64,000 bases of DNA from Rhodanobacter thiooxydans (GCF_030291135.1 NZ_CP127409.1:3162001-3226000); one strand, 5' to 3'. Positions 35,256-45,297 are shown, numbered from the stretch's first letter. Program-made: numbers and translations. Notes: a model not told the origin generated them from the letters alone.

Positions 35256-37289
35256 ATGTCCGTTTTCCTCTTGCCACGGCGCATCCTGCTCGCCTGGCTG
35301 CTGCTCGCCGGCTGGCTGCTGACGAGCGCAGGGGCGCATGCCGCCGAACCCGCCGACGCCCGGCGCGCGGCCTTCAAACAGGCCTACGCCGCCGCCCAGC
35401 AAGGGGGTAACGACTGGCAACCGCTGGCCACCAGCCTGCACGATTACCCGCTGTATCCGTACCTGCCCGCGGCAGCGCTGCAACACGACATCCAGCAGAT
35501 CGACCGCGCCAGCGTGGAGTCGTACCTCGCGCAGTACCCGGACTGGATCCCCGCTGCCGACCTGCGCCGCGCGTTCCTGCGGGAACTGGCGCGGCGGCAG
35601 GACTGGAGCACGTTCCTCGCGCTGTACCAGCCCGGCCTCGGCGACACGCTGGCCTGCGACGCGCTGCAGGCGCGCCTGGCCGGTGGCGGCACGCTGGATT
35701 TCGAGCGCGACCTGGCCACGCTGTGGGCCAGGCCGAGCCTGCCCGATGCCTGCGACCCGGTGCTCGCCGCCGCCCACGACCAGGGCCTGCTGACCGACGC
35801 GCGCTTGTGGACGCGGATCGACCGCGCCGCCGACGCCGGCCAGGCCGGCACCATCGCCAACCTGGCCAGCTGGCTCACCGAACCCGGCCGCGCCAGCGCA
35901 CTGCAACTGGCGCAGGCACTGCGCGATCCGGCCGCCGCGCTGAACGCCGCGCGCAGCTGGCCCGACCAGCCGCGCCAGCGCCAGGCGGCCACGCTGGCGC
36001 TGGTCCGCCAGGCCCGGCGCGACACCGACGCCGCCGACACCGCCTGGCAGCAACTGCGGCCCCGCTTCCGCTTCAGCGAGTCGCAGCGCAACCAGGTCAT
36101 GCAGACCCTGGCGCTGTACCACGCCACCGATTTCGATGACGGCGCACTGGCCCGCTTGATTGCCCTGCCCGCCACCGCGCAGACCGACGGCACCCGCGAA
36201 TGGCGGGTGCGCGTGGCGCTGGCGCGGCAGGACTGGAGCGCGGTGCTGGCCGGCCTCGACGCGATGCCCGCCAGCCAGCAGCAGGACGGCGAGTGGCAGT
36301 ACTTCCGCGCCCGCGCGCTGGCCGCGCTCGGCCGCGGCGACGAGGCGCGCCGGCTGCTCGACGCCCAGGCCGACCAGCCCACCTTCTTCGGCTTCCTGTC
36401 CGCCGACCGGCTCGACCAGCCGTACGCGATCTGCCCGCTGACCCTGGCCGACGACCCGCAACGCGAACAGGCGCTGCTGGCCAACCCCGGCCTGCTGCGC
36501 GCGTTCGAGCTGTACGCGGTGGACCTGCCGAAACTGGCCCGGCGCGAATGGGCGCGCGCCTTGCAGGATGCCGACCCGGCCACCCAGCGGATGGCCGCCG
36601 ACCTGGCCAACCGCCGCGGCTGGTACGACCGCGCCGTGTTCACCCTGAGCAGCGGCGATGCACTGCGGCTGTACGACCTGCGCTTCCCGCTGGCCAGCCA
36701 GGACGGCCTGGTGCCGCAGGCCGCCCAGGCCGGGATCGAGCCGGCCTGGGCCTACGGCATCCTGCGCGCGGAAAGCGCCTGGATGAGCGACGCACAATCC
36801 GGCGCCGACGCGCGCGGCCTGATGCAGCTGCTGCCGGCCACCGCCGCGCTGGTGGCGAAGCGCAACGGCCTCGACTGGGGCGGCGGCGACACGCTGTACG
36901 ACCCGGCCACCAACATCGCGCTGGGCACGCGCTACCTGGCGCAGATGGCCGCGCGCTTCAACGGTTCGCCGTGGCTGGCCAGCGCCGCCTACAACGCCGG
37001 GCCGAACAAGGTCGAGCAATGGCTGGCCGCGCGCGGCACGCTGGCGCCGGACCTGTTCGTCGCCACCATCCCGTACAAGGAAACCCGCGAGTACGTGGCA
37101 CGGGTGATGGCATTCAGCGTGATCTACGATTGGCGCCTGAGCGGTGACACGGTGGTGCCGCTGGCCACCCGTATGGGTCCGATCGGCCAGCCGTATGCCC
37201 TGCCGACCGCCGCGACGACGCGCCGGGCGGTCGCCTGTCCCGCCGAGGCGGCGCCGGCACCGGCCGTCGCCGGCAGCGTCTCACCCTGA
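35256..37289 (+). CDS. slt: Soluble lytic murein transglycosylase (Slt70 type)
   Basis: Periplasmic enzyme cleaving the glycan strand of peptidoglycan with formation of 1,6-anhydro ends. The 677-aa precursor has a signal peptide (cleavage near AHA-AEP), a long alpha-superhelical U/L-domain (about 30-470) and a C-terminal SLT domain. The catalytic Glu506 lies in ILRAESAWM, followed by the family motifs GLMQLLPATA and NIALGTRYL, and AYNAGP. The ATG at 35256 is preceded by CAGGAG. A Pro/Ala-rich tail of about 40 residues ends the protein. It is followed 22 bases later by the NDUFA9-like gene. Confidence 0.94.
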   Translation: MSVFLLPRRILLAWLLLAGWLLTSAGAHAAEPADARRAAFKQAYAAAQQGGNDWQPLATSLHDYPLYPYLPAAALQHDIQQIDRASVESYLAQYPDWIPAADLRRAFLRELARRQDWSTFLALYQPGLGDTLACDALQARLAGGGTLDFERDLATLWARPSLPDACDPVLAAAHDQGLLTDARLWTRIDRAADAGQAGTIANLASWLTEPGRASALQLAQALRDPAAALNAARSWPDQPRQRQAATLALVRQARRDTDAADTAWQQLRPRFRFSESQRNQVMQTLALYHATDFDDGALARLIALPATAQTDGTREWRVRVALARQDWSAVLAGLDAMPASQQQDGEWQYFRARALAALGRGDEARRLLDAQADQPTFFGFLSADRLDQPYAICPLTLADDPQREQALLANPGLLRAFELYAVDLPKLARREWARALQDADPATQRMAADLANRRGWYDRAVFTLSSGDALRLYDLRFPLASQDGLVPQAAQAGIEPAWAYGILRAESAWMSDAQSGADARGLMQLLPATAALVAKRNGLDWGGGDTLYDPATNIALGTRYLAQMAARFNGSPWLASAAYNAGPNKVEQWLAARGTLAPDLFVATIPYKETREYVARVMAFSVIYDWRLSGDTVVPLATRMGPIGQPYALPTAATTRRAVACPAEAAPAPAVAGSVSP

Positions 37290-37311
37290 CGACTCACCAA
37301 GGACCGCCCGC

Positions 37312-38250
37312 ATGGCCGCACAGCAACTCGTCATCCTCGGCGGCACCGGTTTCGTCGGCAGCCGCCTGGTGCCGCGGCTGGCCGCCGACGGCCACCGCAT
37401 CGTGCTGCTCAGCCGCAACCGCGAGCAGCACCGCGAACTCGGCGTGCTGCCCACGGTCAGCGTGCGCAGTGCCGACATCCACGACGACGACGTGTTGCGC
37501 CGGCAGCTGGTCGGCGCCGACGCGGTGATCAACCTGGTCGGCATCCTCAACCCGCGCGGCCGCGACGGCTTCCAGCGGGTGCACGTCGAACTCACCCGCC
37601 GGCTGATCGCCGCCTGCCACGCCAGCGGCGTGGGCCGCCTGCACCAGATGAGCTCGCTGAAGGCTGGCCAGGGCCTGTCGCAGTACCTGAAGACCCGCGG
37701 CGAGGCCGAGGTACTGGTCAAGGCCTCCGCGCTGGACTGGACGATCTACCAGCCCAGCGTGATCTTTGGCCCCGGCGACGGCCTGGTCAGCCGCTTCGCT
37801 AAATTGCTGCGGCAGCTGCCGGCGCTGCCGCTGGCGCGCGCGCCGGCGCGGATGGCGCCCACCTTCGTCGGCGACGTGGCCGAGGCGATCGCCCGCTGCG
37901 TCGGCGACGCGAAGCTCGGCGTGCAACGCAGCTTCGAGCTGTATGGCCCCGAGGTGCTCACGCTGGGCGAGATCGTGCGCGCGATCCGCGCTGCCGCCGG
38001 CCTGCACACGCCGGTCATCGCCCTGCCCGACAGCCTCGGCCGGCTGCAGGCGCAGTTCGCCGAGCTGCTGCCCGGCAAGCCGTTCTCGCTGGACAACTTC
38101 CGCTCGCTGCGCACCGACTCGGTTGGCAAGCTGGACGGCTACGCCGCGCTGGGCATCGTGCCGCAACCATTCACGCCGTGGCTGCCGGTACTGCTCGGCG
38201 AGCCGCCGCGGCTACGCCGGCTGGCTGCGGCGCGTTCCTTGCGGCGCTGA
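37312..38250 (+). CDS. Complex I NDUFA9-like / atypical SDR NAD(P)-binding protein
   Basis: A 312-aa atypical short-chain-dehydrogenase with Rossmann motif GGTGFVG at residues 9-15. Conserved family pieces are VINLVGIL, SSLKA, YLKTRGEAE (in place of YxxxK) and YQPSVIFGPGD. This is the NDUFA9-like group; in bacteria such proteins probably bind a nucleotide and act as a reductase or as a quinone-related accessory factor. The exact substrate is unknown. The ATG at 37312 has AAGGA upstream. It is likely cotranscribed with slt. Confidence 0.85.
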   Translation: MAAQQLVILGGTGFVGSRLVPRLAADGHRIVLLSRNREQHRELGVLPTVSVRSADIHDDDVLRRQLVGADAVINLVGILNPRGRDGFQRVHVELTRRLIAACHASGVGRLHQMSSLKAGQGLSQYLKTRGEAEVLVKASALDWTIYQPSVIFGPGDGLVSRFAKLLRQLPALPLARAPARMAPTFVGDVAEAIARCVGDAKLGVQRSFELYGPEVLTLGEIVRAIRAAAGLHTPVIALPDSLGRLQAQFAELLPGKPFSLDNFRSLRTDSVGKLDGYAALGIVPQPFTPWLPVLLGEPPRLRRLAAARSLRR

Positions 38251-38265
38251 GGCAAGGCGCGCGGC

Positions 38266-39852
38266 TCAGCGCGTGCCCAGCAACAACCGCAGACGATCCA
38301 GCTCGGCGCCGTAGCGCGCGGCCAGCGCCGGCTCACGCAGCCAGCGCTGGCGCTGCAATGCCGTACGCACCGGCGTCGACTCGTGCTGGAAGCCCAGGCA
38401 GGCCGGGTCATATTCAAGCCCGCAGAACGCCAGCAGCCGGCGCACTCCGGCCTCGGGCTCGGCCAGCAACGCCTCGTAGTCGTGCTGAAGGAAACGCCCG
38501 GGAAACAGCCGCTGCCAGTGCCGGCCGAGCCGCTCGTGATCGCGCCAGTAGCTGGCGATGTCGTCCAGGTCGTAACTGAAGTCGTGGCCGCTGGCGAACA
38601 GCTGGCGGTAGCAGGCGAAACAGGTTTCCAGCGCGTCGCGGCGGCAGTGCACCACCCGCGCGCCCGGCAGCATCGCCAGCGCCACGCCGATCACGCGCCC
38701 GTTCAGCCGGTTCGCGTCGATGAAGCGCGGCCGGTCGCGGTGCCCATGCCCGATGCGCGCCAGGTAATCCCGGCCCAGCCGTGCCCAGTCCGCGGGCGTG
38801 GCCGCGCCGACCCACTGCAGCAGTGGCTGCCCGCGCCGGGCCGACTCCTCGCTGATCACCCGCTGCAACTCGGGCGACTCGTCGACGCCGCCCACGTCCG
38901 GGTGCGCAGCCAGGATCTGCCCGGCCAGCCCGGCACCGGCGTGCGGCAGCGCCATCAGCAAGATCACCTGCTCGCCCAGCGTGGCATCCGCCGCCCCGGC
39001 CAGCGGTTCGGCGAGCGCCGCGAGCATGGCGTCGATGCGCGCGCGCATGCCCGCCGCGTTCCAGTTCAGCTGCCGGTGCTGCCATGCATTGGCCTTGCGC
39101 AGCATGCGGAAGGCCGCGCGGTAATCGCCCTGGTCCTCCAGCGCGCGGGCCAGCGCGAAGCCGAGCTGGATGCGCGCGTGCGGCGTCGGCTGCGGCGCCT
39201 GCAAGGCTTGCTGCAAACGGGCCACGTCATCCTTGCCGAAATGCTCGGCGTCCAGCGCGGAGAGGCCGCTCCAGGCTTCCGGGTGGCCCGGTTCGCGCTG
39301 CAGCACCTCGCGATAGTTCGCGGCCGCCTGGGCGCTGGCACCGAGGCTGGCCTGCGCCGAGGCCAGCAGCAGCCGCGCCGCCAGATGCTCCGGATCGACA
39401 TCCAGTGCGCGGTGCAGCGCGGTGATCGCCCCGGCCGGGCGGCCCTGCAGCTGGAACATGCGGCCCAGGTTGAACCATGCCGGGGCGAAGTCGGGCGCGA
39501 GCTCGCAGGCCCGCTGCAGCGTCGACAAGGCCGCCTCGTTCTCGCCCCTGGCCTGCAGCGAAATGCCCAGGCTGATGTGCAGCAGGGCGTCGCGCGGAGC
39601 CTTCGCCAGCGCCTCGCGCAGGATCGCCACCGCCTGTGCATGGTCGCCGCGCAGCTGCTGCAGCTGGCCCGACAGGCGCAGCGCCTCGATGCTGTCCGGC
39701 GCCAGCGCCCGCACCGCGGCCAGCGCCGTCTCGGCGCGGGCCAGCTCGTCCGCGGCCATCGCGTCACTGACCTCGTCGAGCAGCCGCACCGCCTCCGGCG
39801 ACAAACCCGCAGCACGATCCCGCAACAGCGGATGCGCCTGCTTTGCCATCAT
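38266..39852 (-). CDS. TPR-repeat protein with C-terminal sulfotransferase-like domain
   Basis: A protein of about 528 aa. Residues 20-250 contain five to six tetratricopeptide repeats (e.g. AWFNLGRMFQLQGRPAGAITALHRALDVDP). Residues 280-525 form a sulfotransferase-like domain. The 3'-phosphate site is well kept (ARVVHCRRDALETCFACY), but the 5'-phosphosulfate loop, normally like PRSGTT, reads ALPHAGAGLAGQIL. It may therefore have altered PAPS binding or be a non-sulfating relative. The start is uncertain: ATG at 39852 (used, AGGGGG upstream) or 39876. It converges on the NDUFA9-like gene with 15 bases between. Confidence 0.82.
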   Translation of the reverse strand: MMAKQAHPLLRDRAAGLSPEAVRLLDEVSDAMAADELARAETALAAVRALAPDSIEALRLSGQLQQLRGDHAQAVAILREALAKAPRDALLHISLGISLQARGENEAALSTLQRACELAPDFAPAWFNLGRMFQLQGRPAGAITALHRALDVDPEHLAARLLLASAQASLGASAQAAANYREVLQREPGHPEAWSGLSALDAEHFGKDDVARLQQALQAPQPTPHARIQLGFALARALEDQGDYRAAFRMLRKANAWQHRQLNWNAAGMRARIDAMLAALAEPLAGAADATLGEQVILLMALPHAGAGLAGQILAAHPDVGGVDESPELQRVISEESARRGQPLLQWVGAATPADWARLGRDYLARIGHGHRDRPRFIDANRLNGRVIGVALAMLPGARVVHCRRDALETCFACYRQLFASGHDFSYDLDDIASYWRDHERLGRHWQRLFPGRFLQHDYEALLAEPEAGVRRLLAFCGLEYDPACLGFQHESTPVRTALQRQRWLREPALAARYGAELDRLRLLLGTR

Positions 39853-39976
39853 CGTCGAAGGCCCCCTGTCTGCCATCGGTTTCGATGGCCAGCTTACGTG
39901 AGCGGGACGGCGGCATAAAGCGCCACCGGGCGACACCACTCCCTCCCGGCCCGGCCACGCATGGCAGAATCCCTCC

Positions 39977-41206
39977 ATGCATACCTACCTGGTCGGCGGC
40001 GCGGTCCGCGACAAATTGTTGAGCCGCCCGGTGGTCGACCGTGACCACGTGGTGGTCGGCGCGTTGCCGGAGGAGCTGCTGGCGCTGGGCTACCGGCCGG
40101 TGGGCAAGGACTTCCCGGTGTTCCTGCATCCGGCAACCGGCGAGGAGTACGCGCTGGCGCGCACCGAGCGCAAGAGCGGGCGCGGCTACCACGGCTTCGT
40201 TTTCCAGGCCGACCCGACGATCACGCTGGAACAGGACCTGGCCCGCCGCGACCTGACCATCAACGCGATAGCCGAGGACGAACACGGCACGCTGACCGAC
40301 CCGTTCGGCGGCGTGCGCGACATCGAGGCGCGCGTGCTGCGCCACGTCTCGCCGGCGTTTGCCGAGGACCCGGTGCGGGTGCTGCGGGTGGCGCGCTTCG
40401 CCGCGCGTTTCGCGCCGCTGGGTTTCAGCGTGGCCGCGGAAACCATGGCGCTGATGCGGCAGATGGTGACTGACGGCGAGGTCGACCACCTGGTGCCGGA
40501 ACGCGTGTGGGCGGAAACGCGCAAGGCGCTGGGCGAGCCGCAGCCGTCCATGTTCCTGCGCGTGCTGCGCGAGGCCGGCGCGCTGGCGGTGCTGTTTCCC
40601 GAAGTCGACGCGCTGTACGGCGTGCCGCAGCGCGCGGAGTTCCACCCGGAGATCGACACCGGCGTGCACGTGGAGCTGGTACTGGACGCGGCGGCGCAAC
40701 TCGCGCCGGGCAACGACGTGGTCGGCTTCTGCGCGCTGACCCACGACCTCGGCAAGGCGCTGACCCCGTCCGATGAATTGCCGCGCCACATCGGCCACGA
40801 GCATCGCGGCGTGGCGCCGCTGCGCGCGCTGGCCGCACGGCTGAAGGTGCCGACCGAACACGCCACACTGGCCGAGCTGGTCTGCCGCGAGCACTTGAAC
40901 GTGCATCGTGCGTTCGAGCTGAAGCCGGCTACGGTACTGAAGCTGCTGGGCGCGCTGGATGCGCTGCGCCGGCCGGCACGGCTGGAGCTTTTCCTCGCGG
41001 CCTGCGAGGCGGACCAGCGCGGCCGGCTGGGCCACGAGCACGACGCCTACCCGCAGGCGGATTACCTGCGCGCGGCCCGTGCTGCGGCCGCGGCGGTGGA
41101 GTCCGCCGACTTCGTCGCCCGCGGCCTGGCCGGCCCGGCGATCGGCCAGGCGATGGAGGCAGCGCGAACCCACGCCATCGCCGTGCTGAAAACCCGGCGC
41201 TTGTGA
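39977..41206 (+). CDS. cca: CCA tRNA nucleotidyltransferase with HD domain
   Basis: Adds or repairs the 3'-CCA end of tRNAs. It is 409 aa. The nucleotidyltransferase head has GGAVRD and the metal site DRD (Asp21, Asp23), followed by the neck motif [10 protein letters not shown] and [18 protein letters not shown]-terminal HD phosphohydrolase domain is present (THDLGKA), as in the multifunctional gammaproteobacterial type. CAGAAT at 39965-39970 stands six bases before the ATG, so the mRNA may be leaderless. It is divergent from the TPR-sulfotransferase gene. Confidence 0.95.
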   Translation: MHTYLVGGAVRDKLLSRPVVDRDHVVVGALPEELLALGYRPVGKDFPVFLHPATGEEYALARTERKSGRGYHGFVFQADPTITLEQDLARRDLTINAIAEDEHGTLTDPFGGVRDIEARVLRHVSPAFAEDPVRVLRVARFAARFAPLGFSVAAETMALMRQMVTDGEVDHLVPERVWAETRKALGEPQPSMFLRVLREAGALAVLFPEVDALYGVPQRAEFHPEIDTGVHVELVLDAAAQLAPGNDVVGFCALTHDLGKALTPSDELPRHIGHEHRGVAPLRALAARLKVPTEHATLAELVCREHLNVHRAFELKPATVLKLLGALDALRRPARLELFLAACEADQRGRLGHEHDAYPQADYLRAARAAAAAVESADFVARGLAGPAIGQAMEAARTHAIAVLKTRRL

Positions 41207-41346
41207 AGAAACCCACTTCCTGTGGTTTTCTTCGAGGTTGAAAAGTTCACATCCTCGAAGCCTTCGCCAGGCGGATCCGCGGTATAAAGCCCGGATGACG
41301 ACGCCCGCCGCGGGCATCCGTCGATCCCTTCCTGCTGGAGTTGCCC

Positions 41347-43557
41347 GTGTCGAGTGCCTTCACCCCGACCTCTCCCCTGCGTCAACGCTTCCGTCCACTG
41401 TGGTGGCTGGCGATCACCTACCTGGCGATCTCGTTCGCCACCCGCGTGGTGCTGCTGGTCATGTCCGGCAGCGAGGTGCCGCACACGCCGCTGAACCTGC
41501 TGTACGCGTTCGGCGTGGGGCTGGGCTACGACCTGGTCACCTGCATCTACGTGGCGTGGCCGCTGGTGCTGTTCCTGTGGTTCGTGCCGACGCGCTCCGG
41601 GCGCATGCCGGGGCTGTGGCGCTGGCTGTTGTCTGCCGCGGCGCTGGTGCTGACCTGCGCGATCTGCCTGGGCGTACTGCACCTGATGTACCACGCCACG
41701 CTCAAGACCACCTGGCCGGCGCTGCTGCCGTTCCTGTTCGTGTTGCCGCTGACGGCGTTCACCTATACCTCGCGCGCCGGCCAGTGGGTGCTGTACGGCT
41801 TCGCCCTGCTGCTGCTGTATGGGCTGCTGTTCGTGGCGGCGTCCGAGCTGGTGTTCTGGAACGAGTTCAGCGTGCGCTTCAACTTCATCGCGGTGGACTA
41901 CCTCGTCTACACCACCGAGGTGATCGGCAACATCCGCGAGTCCTATCCGATCGGCCGCTGGCTGGCCCTGCTGGCGGTGGTCGCGCTGGTGCTGTTCGCG
42001 CTCGGCCGGCGCGCCCTGCGCGCGCGCGATGACGGCAGCCGCTTCTGGCAGCGCGGCAAGGTGGCCCTGCTGTGGCTGGTGTTGACGGTGATCTCGGTCG
42101 CCGCGGTGAACGGCGGCATGAAGGACCGCAGCGGCAACAACTACGTCAACGAACTGGCCGGCAACGGCATCTACCAGTTCTTCAACGCGTTCCGCAGCAG
42201 CCACCTCGACTACGCGAAGTTCTACCGCACGCTGCCGGACGACGAGGCGTTCCGCCGCGTGCGCGAGATGCTGAAGACACCCGAGGCGACCTACGTCAGC
42301 GACGATCCGCGCGACCTCACCCGCGCGATCCGCCACGCCGGCCCGGAAAAACGCCTCAACGTGGTGCTGATCAGCGTGGAGAGCCTGTCCGGCGACTACC
42401 TGGGCACGTTCGGCAACCAGGACCACATCACGCCGTACCTCGACTCGCTGGTCGGCCAGAGCCTGTTCTTCGACAACCTCTACGCGAACGGCACGCGCAC
42501 CGTGCGCGGGCTGGAAGCGCTGTCGCTGTCGGTGCCGCCCACGCCCGGCGATTCGCTGCTGAAGGAGCACCACAACGAGAACCTGTTCTCGCTGGCCAGC
42601 GTGTTCAACGACCACGGCTACCAGTCGGACTTCGTCTACGGCGGTTACGGCGAATTCGACAACATGAACTATTTCTTCAGCCACAACGGCTATCGCGCGG
42701 TCGACCGGCGCGACATCCCGAAGACCGCCACGATCCACAGCGAGAATGTGTGGGGTGTGGCCGACGAGGACCTGTACACGCTGGCGCTGGCCCAGATGGA
42801 CCAGATCCACGGCGAGGGCAAGCCGTTCTTCCTGCACATCATGACCACCTCCAACCACCGCCCGTTCACCTTCCCGGAAGGCCGCGTGAAGCAGGCCAAC
42901 GGTACCCGCCAGGGCGCGGTGGCGTACACCGACTGGTCGATCGGCGACTTCATCAAGCGCGCGCGGGAGAAGTCGTACTTTGACGACACCGTGTTCGTGA
43001 TCACCGCCGACCACTGCGCCTCCAGCGCGGGCAAGACCAGCGTGCCGGTAAACCGTTACCACATTCCGTTGTGGATCTACGCACCGAAGCACATCCCGCC
43101 ACAGCGGGTGGATCGCCTGATGGGCCAGGTCGACATCGTGCCGACCCTGCTCGGCCTGCTCAACTTCAGCTACCGCTCGCGCTTCTTCGGCTACGACCTG
43201 TTCCAGCTCGAACCCGGCCGCGAGCGCGCCTTCCCGGCCACCTACGAGAAGCTCGGCTACCTGCACGACGACGTGCTCACCGTGCTGGAACCCGGCCGCA
43301 AGCTGGAGCAGATGAAACCGGACTACGCCACCGGTGACGCGGTGCTGCTGGTGCCGCAGAACGAGGAACAGATCGCCCAGACGATTGCCTACTACCAGGT
43401 GGCCAGCGAGCTGTTCAAGCGCGGCCAGCTGCTGCGCCGGCCGACCGACGCGACGCCGGTGGAACCGCTGCCGGCAGCGGCCGGTTCGGTGCCTGCGCCC
43501 GCCGGCTCGACGGTGGCGCCGGCAACGCCCGGCTCAGTCCCCGCGCCGGCGCACTGA
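41347..43557 (+). CDS. LTA synthase-like membrane sulfatase (phosphoglycerol transferase family)
   Basis: A 736-aa protein with five N-terminal helices (to about residue 230) and a periplasmic sulfatase-fold domain. Visible catalytic parts are LISVESLSGDYLG with the metal Glu, the nucleophile region ANGTRTVRG (Thr383/Thr385) and ITADHCAS with Asp-His. In Gram-negative bacteria this family transfers phosphoglycerol or phosphoethanolamine to periplasmic glucans or lipids. A Pro/Ala/Val-rich tail of about 45 residues follows. The start is GTG at 41347 after GGAG at six bases. The tail overlaps the convergent vanZ-like gene by 24 bases. Confidence 0.88.
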   Translation: MSSAFTPTSPLRQRFRPLWWLAITYLAISFATRVVLLVMSGSEVPHTPLNLLYAFGVGLGYDLVTCIYVAWPLVLFLWFVPTRSGRMPGLWRWLLSAAALVLTCAICLGVLHLMYHATLKTTWPALLPFLFVLPLTAFTYTSRAGQWVLYGFALLLLYGLLFVAASELVFWNEFSVRFNFIAVDYLVYTTEVIGNIRESYPIGRWLALLAVVALVLFALGRRALRARDDGSRFWQRGKVALLWLVLTVISVAAVNGGMKDRSGNNYVNELAGNGIYQFFNAFRSSHLDYAKFYRTLPDDEAFRRVREMLKTPEATYVSDDPRDLTRAIRHAGPEKRLNVVLISVESLSGDYLGTFGNQDHITPYLDSLVGQSLFFDNLYANGTRTVRGLEALSLSVPPTPGDSLLKEHHNENLFSLASVFNDHGYQSDFVYGGYGEFDNMNYFFSHNGYRAVDRRDIPKTATIHSENVWGVADEDLYTLALAQMDQIHGEGKPFFLHIMTTSNHRPFTFPEGRVKQANGTRQGAVAYTDWSIGDFIKRAREKSYFDDTVFVITADHCASSAGKTSVPVNRYHIPLWIYAPKHIPPQRVDRLMGQVDIVPTLLGLLNFSYRSRFFGYDLFQLEPGRERAFPATYEKLGYLHDDVLTVLEPGRKLEQMKPDYATGDAVLLVPQNEEQIAQTIAYYQVASELFKRGQLLRRPTDATPVEPLPAAAGSVPAPAGSTVAPATPGSVPAPAH

Positions 43558-43944
43558 CCACCCTTCCACGCTCGCCAGCACGCTGGCGAGCGGCGTGCGC
43601 AGCAGCAGCAGCGCGATGACGATGCCGGCGCCATCGGCCAGCACGTCCAGCGCATCGGCGTCGCGCGGCGGGTCCAGCCACTGCGCGAATTCGATGAAGA
43701 TGCCGAAGGCCAGGCAACCCAGCGCGGCCCAGCCGCGCGGGCGGCGTGCGCGGTAGACGTTGCCCCACCAGCCCATCAGGCAGGTGAAGGTGGTCGCATG
43801 CAGCAGCTTGTCGCCATACGGGAACGCCAGCGTGATGCCCGGGTCCGGCGTCAACGCCATCCACAGCGTCCACAGCATGATCGCGCCACCCAGCACGACC
43901 CAGGCGCGATGCCAGCGCAGCCGTACGGACGTCTGGACGTCCAT
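43534..43944 (-). CDS. VanZ family membrane protein
   Basis: A 136-aa protein with about four helices and the VanZ signatures PYGDKLLHATTFTCLMGWW and FIEFAQWLDPPRDADALDVLADGAGIVIALLL. VanZ homologues confer low teicoplanin resistance in enterococci, but the Gram-negative versions have no known job. I chose the ATG at 43944 over a TTG four codons upstream. It begins nine bases after the stop codon of the methyltransferase gene and is probably cotranscribed with it. Confidence 0.86.
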   Translation of the reverse strand: MDVQTSVRLRWHRAWVVLGGAIMLWTLWMALTPDPGITLAFPYGDKLLHATTFTCLMGWWGNVYRARRPRGWAALGCLAFGIFIEFAQWLDPPRDADALDVLADGAGIVIALLLLRTPLASVLASVEGWSVRRRGD

Positions 43945-43952
43945 CGCATGGA

Positions 43953-45146
43953 TCAAAGCCGGCCGCCCTGGTCGGCGGCGAGCAGCTCGGCCGGCAGCGG
44001 CAGCGCGTCGAGGCCGCGCGCCAGCAGCATGGCCTGGAAGCGCTCACCCATCTGCTCGGGCAGCATCAGCCGCTTCGCCTGCTGCGCCAGCCGGTAGCGG
44101 CCGTGCTCGTCGGCGATCGCCGCGTGCTCGCGCTCGAACACATCCTGCAATCCCGCGCCGATCAGGAACTGCGCCTGCGGCAGGTAGCCCGCCACGCCGA
44201 AGCCGGCGCTGTTGCCGGCCTCGGCCAGCGCGGTGAAGTCGACCGAGGCGGTGAGGTCGTTCATGCCCGGCAGGTACAGCGGATCGTCGTGCGCGTGGTG
44301 GCGGTAATGCGCCATCAAGGTGCCGTCGTCGCGCTCGGGCAGGTAGTACTCGCGGCGCACGTAACCGTAGTCGACGAACAGCATCAACCCGGCGACCAGC
44401 GAACCGGCGATAGCCTGGATCCAGTACGGCAGCTGCGGCAGGACCTCCGAGCGGTAGCCATCGACGAACTCGACGCCGAGGTCGCGTTCGATGTGGCGCA
44501 CGGCGGCCGCCACCAGCGCATCGGCGGGACGGTCGACGCGCATCAGGCGGCCTTCGCCGTCCAGCGCGACGTATTCCTCGTAGACCTCGCCCTGGCGCAT
44601 CGCGAAGCGCGTGGCCGGCAGTGCGTCGATCACCTCGTTGGCGAACAGCACGCCGCGCCAGTCCTGTTCGGGCGGGCGATCCAGCCATTGCACGCGGGCG
44701 TTGAGCTCGGCCGGCAGGTGCGCCAGCAGGCGTTCGCGCTGGCGCTCGCGCAGGTCGGCGCTGGGCTCCAGGATCAGGTACTGCCGCGGCAGCGTGCCGC
44801 CGGCCGCCAGCGCCTTCAGCGCCGCCTCGGCGAACGCGCCGCTGCCGCCGCCCAGCTCGAGGAAGTCCGCCTCGTCACCCAGCATCGCCAGCACCGGCTG
44901 CACCGCGTTGACCACGCAACCGGCGAACAGCTCACCCAGCTCCGGCGCGGTGACAAAGTCGCCGGCCGCGCCGAACTTGGTACGGCCGGCGCTGTAATAG
45001 CCCAGCCCTGGCGCGTACAGGCAACGCTCCATGTACTGCGAGAACGGCATCGGCCCGTGCGAGACAATCTGCTCGCGCAGCAGCTGCAGCAGGCGGTCGG
45101 AATGGGCGCGCTCGTCGGCGCTCGGTTCGGGGAGGCGGGAGGACAT
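43953..45146 (-). CDS. MidA/NDUFAF7-family SAM-dependent methyltransferase
   Basis: A 397-aa class I methyltransferase of the family that includes mitochondrial NDUFAF7, which methylates an arginine of a complex I subunit. Signatures seen are PFSQYMERCLYAPGLGYY, FGAAGDFVTAPELGELF, the SAM-binding loop LELGGGSGAFAEA and GVLFANEVIDALPATRF. The bacterial substrate is not established. The start is the ATG at 45146; an earlier in-frame start would add 18 unlike residues. It lies upstream of the VanZ gene on the same strand. Confidence 0.9.
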   Translation of the reverse strand: MSSRLPEPSADERAHSDRLLQLLREQIVSHGPMPFSQYMERCLYAPGLGYYSAGRTKFGAAGDFVTAPELGELFAGCVVNAVQPVLAMLGDEADFLELGGGSGAFAEAALKALAAGGTLPRQYLILEPSADLRERQRERLLAHLPAELNARVQWLDRPPEQDWRGVLFANEVIDALPATRFAMRQGEVYEEYVALDGEGRLMRVDRPADALVAAAVRHIERDLGVEFVDGYRSEVLPQLPYWIQAIAGSLVAGLMLFVDYGYVRREYYLPERDDGTLMAHYRHHAHDDPLYLPGMNDLTASVDFTALAEAGNSAGFGVAGYLPQAQFLIGAGLQDVFEREHAAIADEHGRYRLAQQAKRLMLPEQMGERFQAMLLARGLDALPLPAELLAADQGGRL

Positions 45147-45210
45147 GAGCGTTGCCGGTGAGGAAAACGCGGCAAGCATAATGGATGGCCCGCAATACAC
45201 CGCCTCCGTC

Positions 45211-45283
45211 GGCAGGAGCGTACCCTGTGCGCGATGCTTTCCGTCGCGGGACGAAGAGCCTCGCGCACAGAGTGCGCTTCTAC
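45211..45283. repeat. REP-like inverted repeat between the TonB receptor and the methyltransferase
   Basis: The left arm GGAGCGTACCCTGTGCGCGA and the right arm TCGCGCACAGAGTGCGCTTC pair over about 20 positions with a few mismatches, around an internal GTCGCGGGACGA segment. Elements of the form GGAGCGcac..tgTGCGCGA are common dispersed REP sequences in this bacterial order and in pseudomonads. It lies 15 bases after the receptor's stop codon. Confidence 0.75.
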
Positions 45284-45297
45284 CGGTTGCGTCGCGA

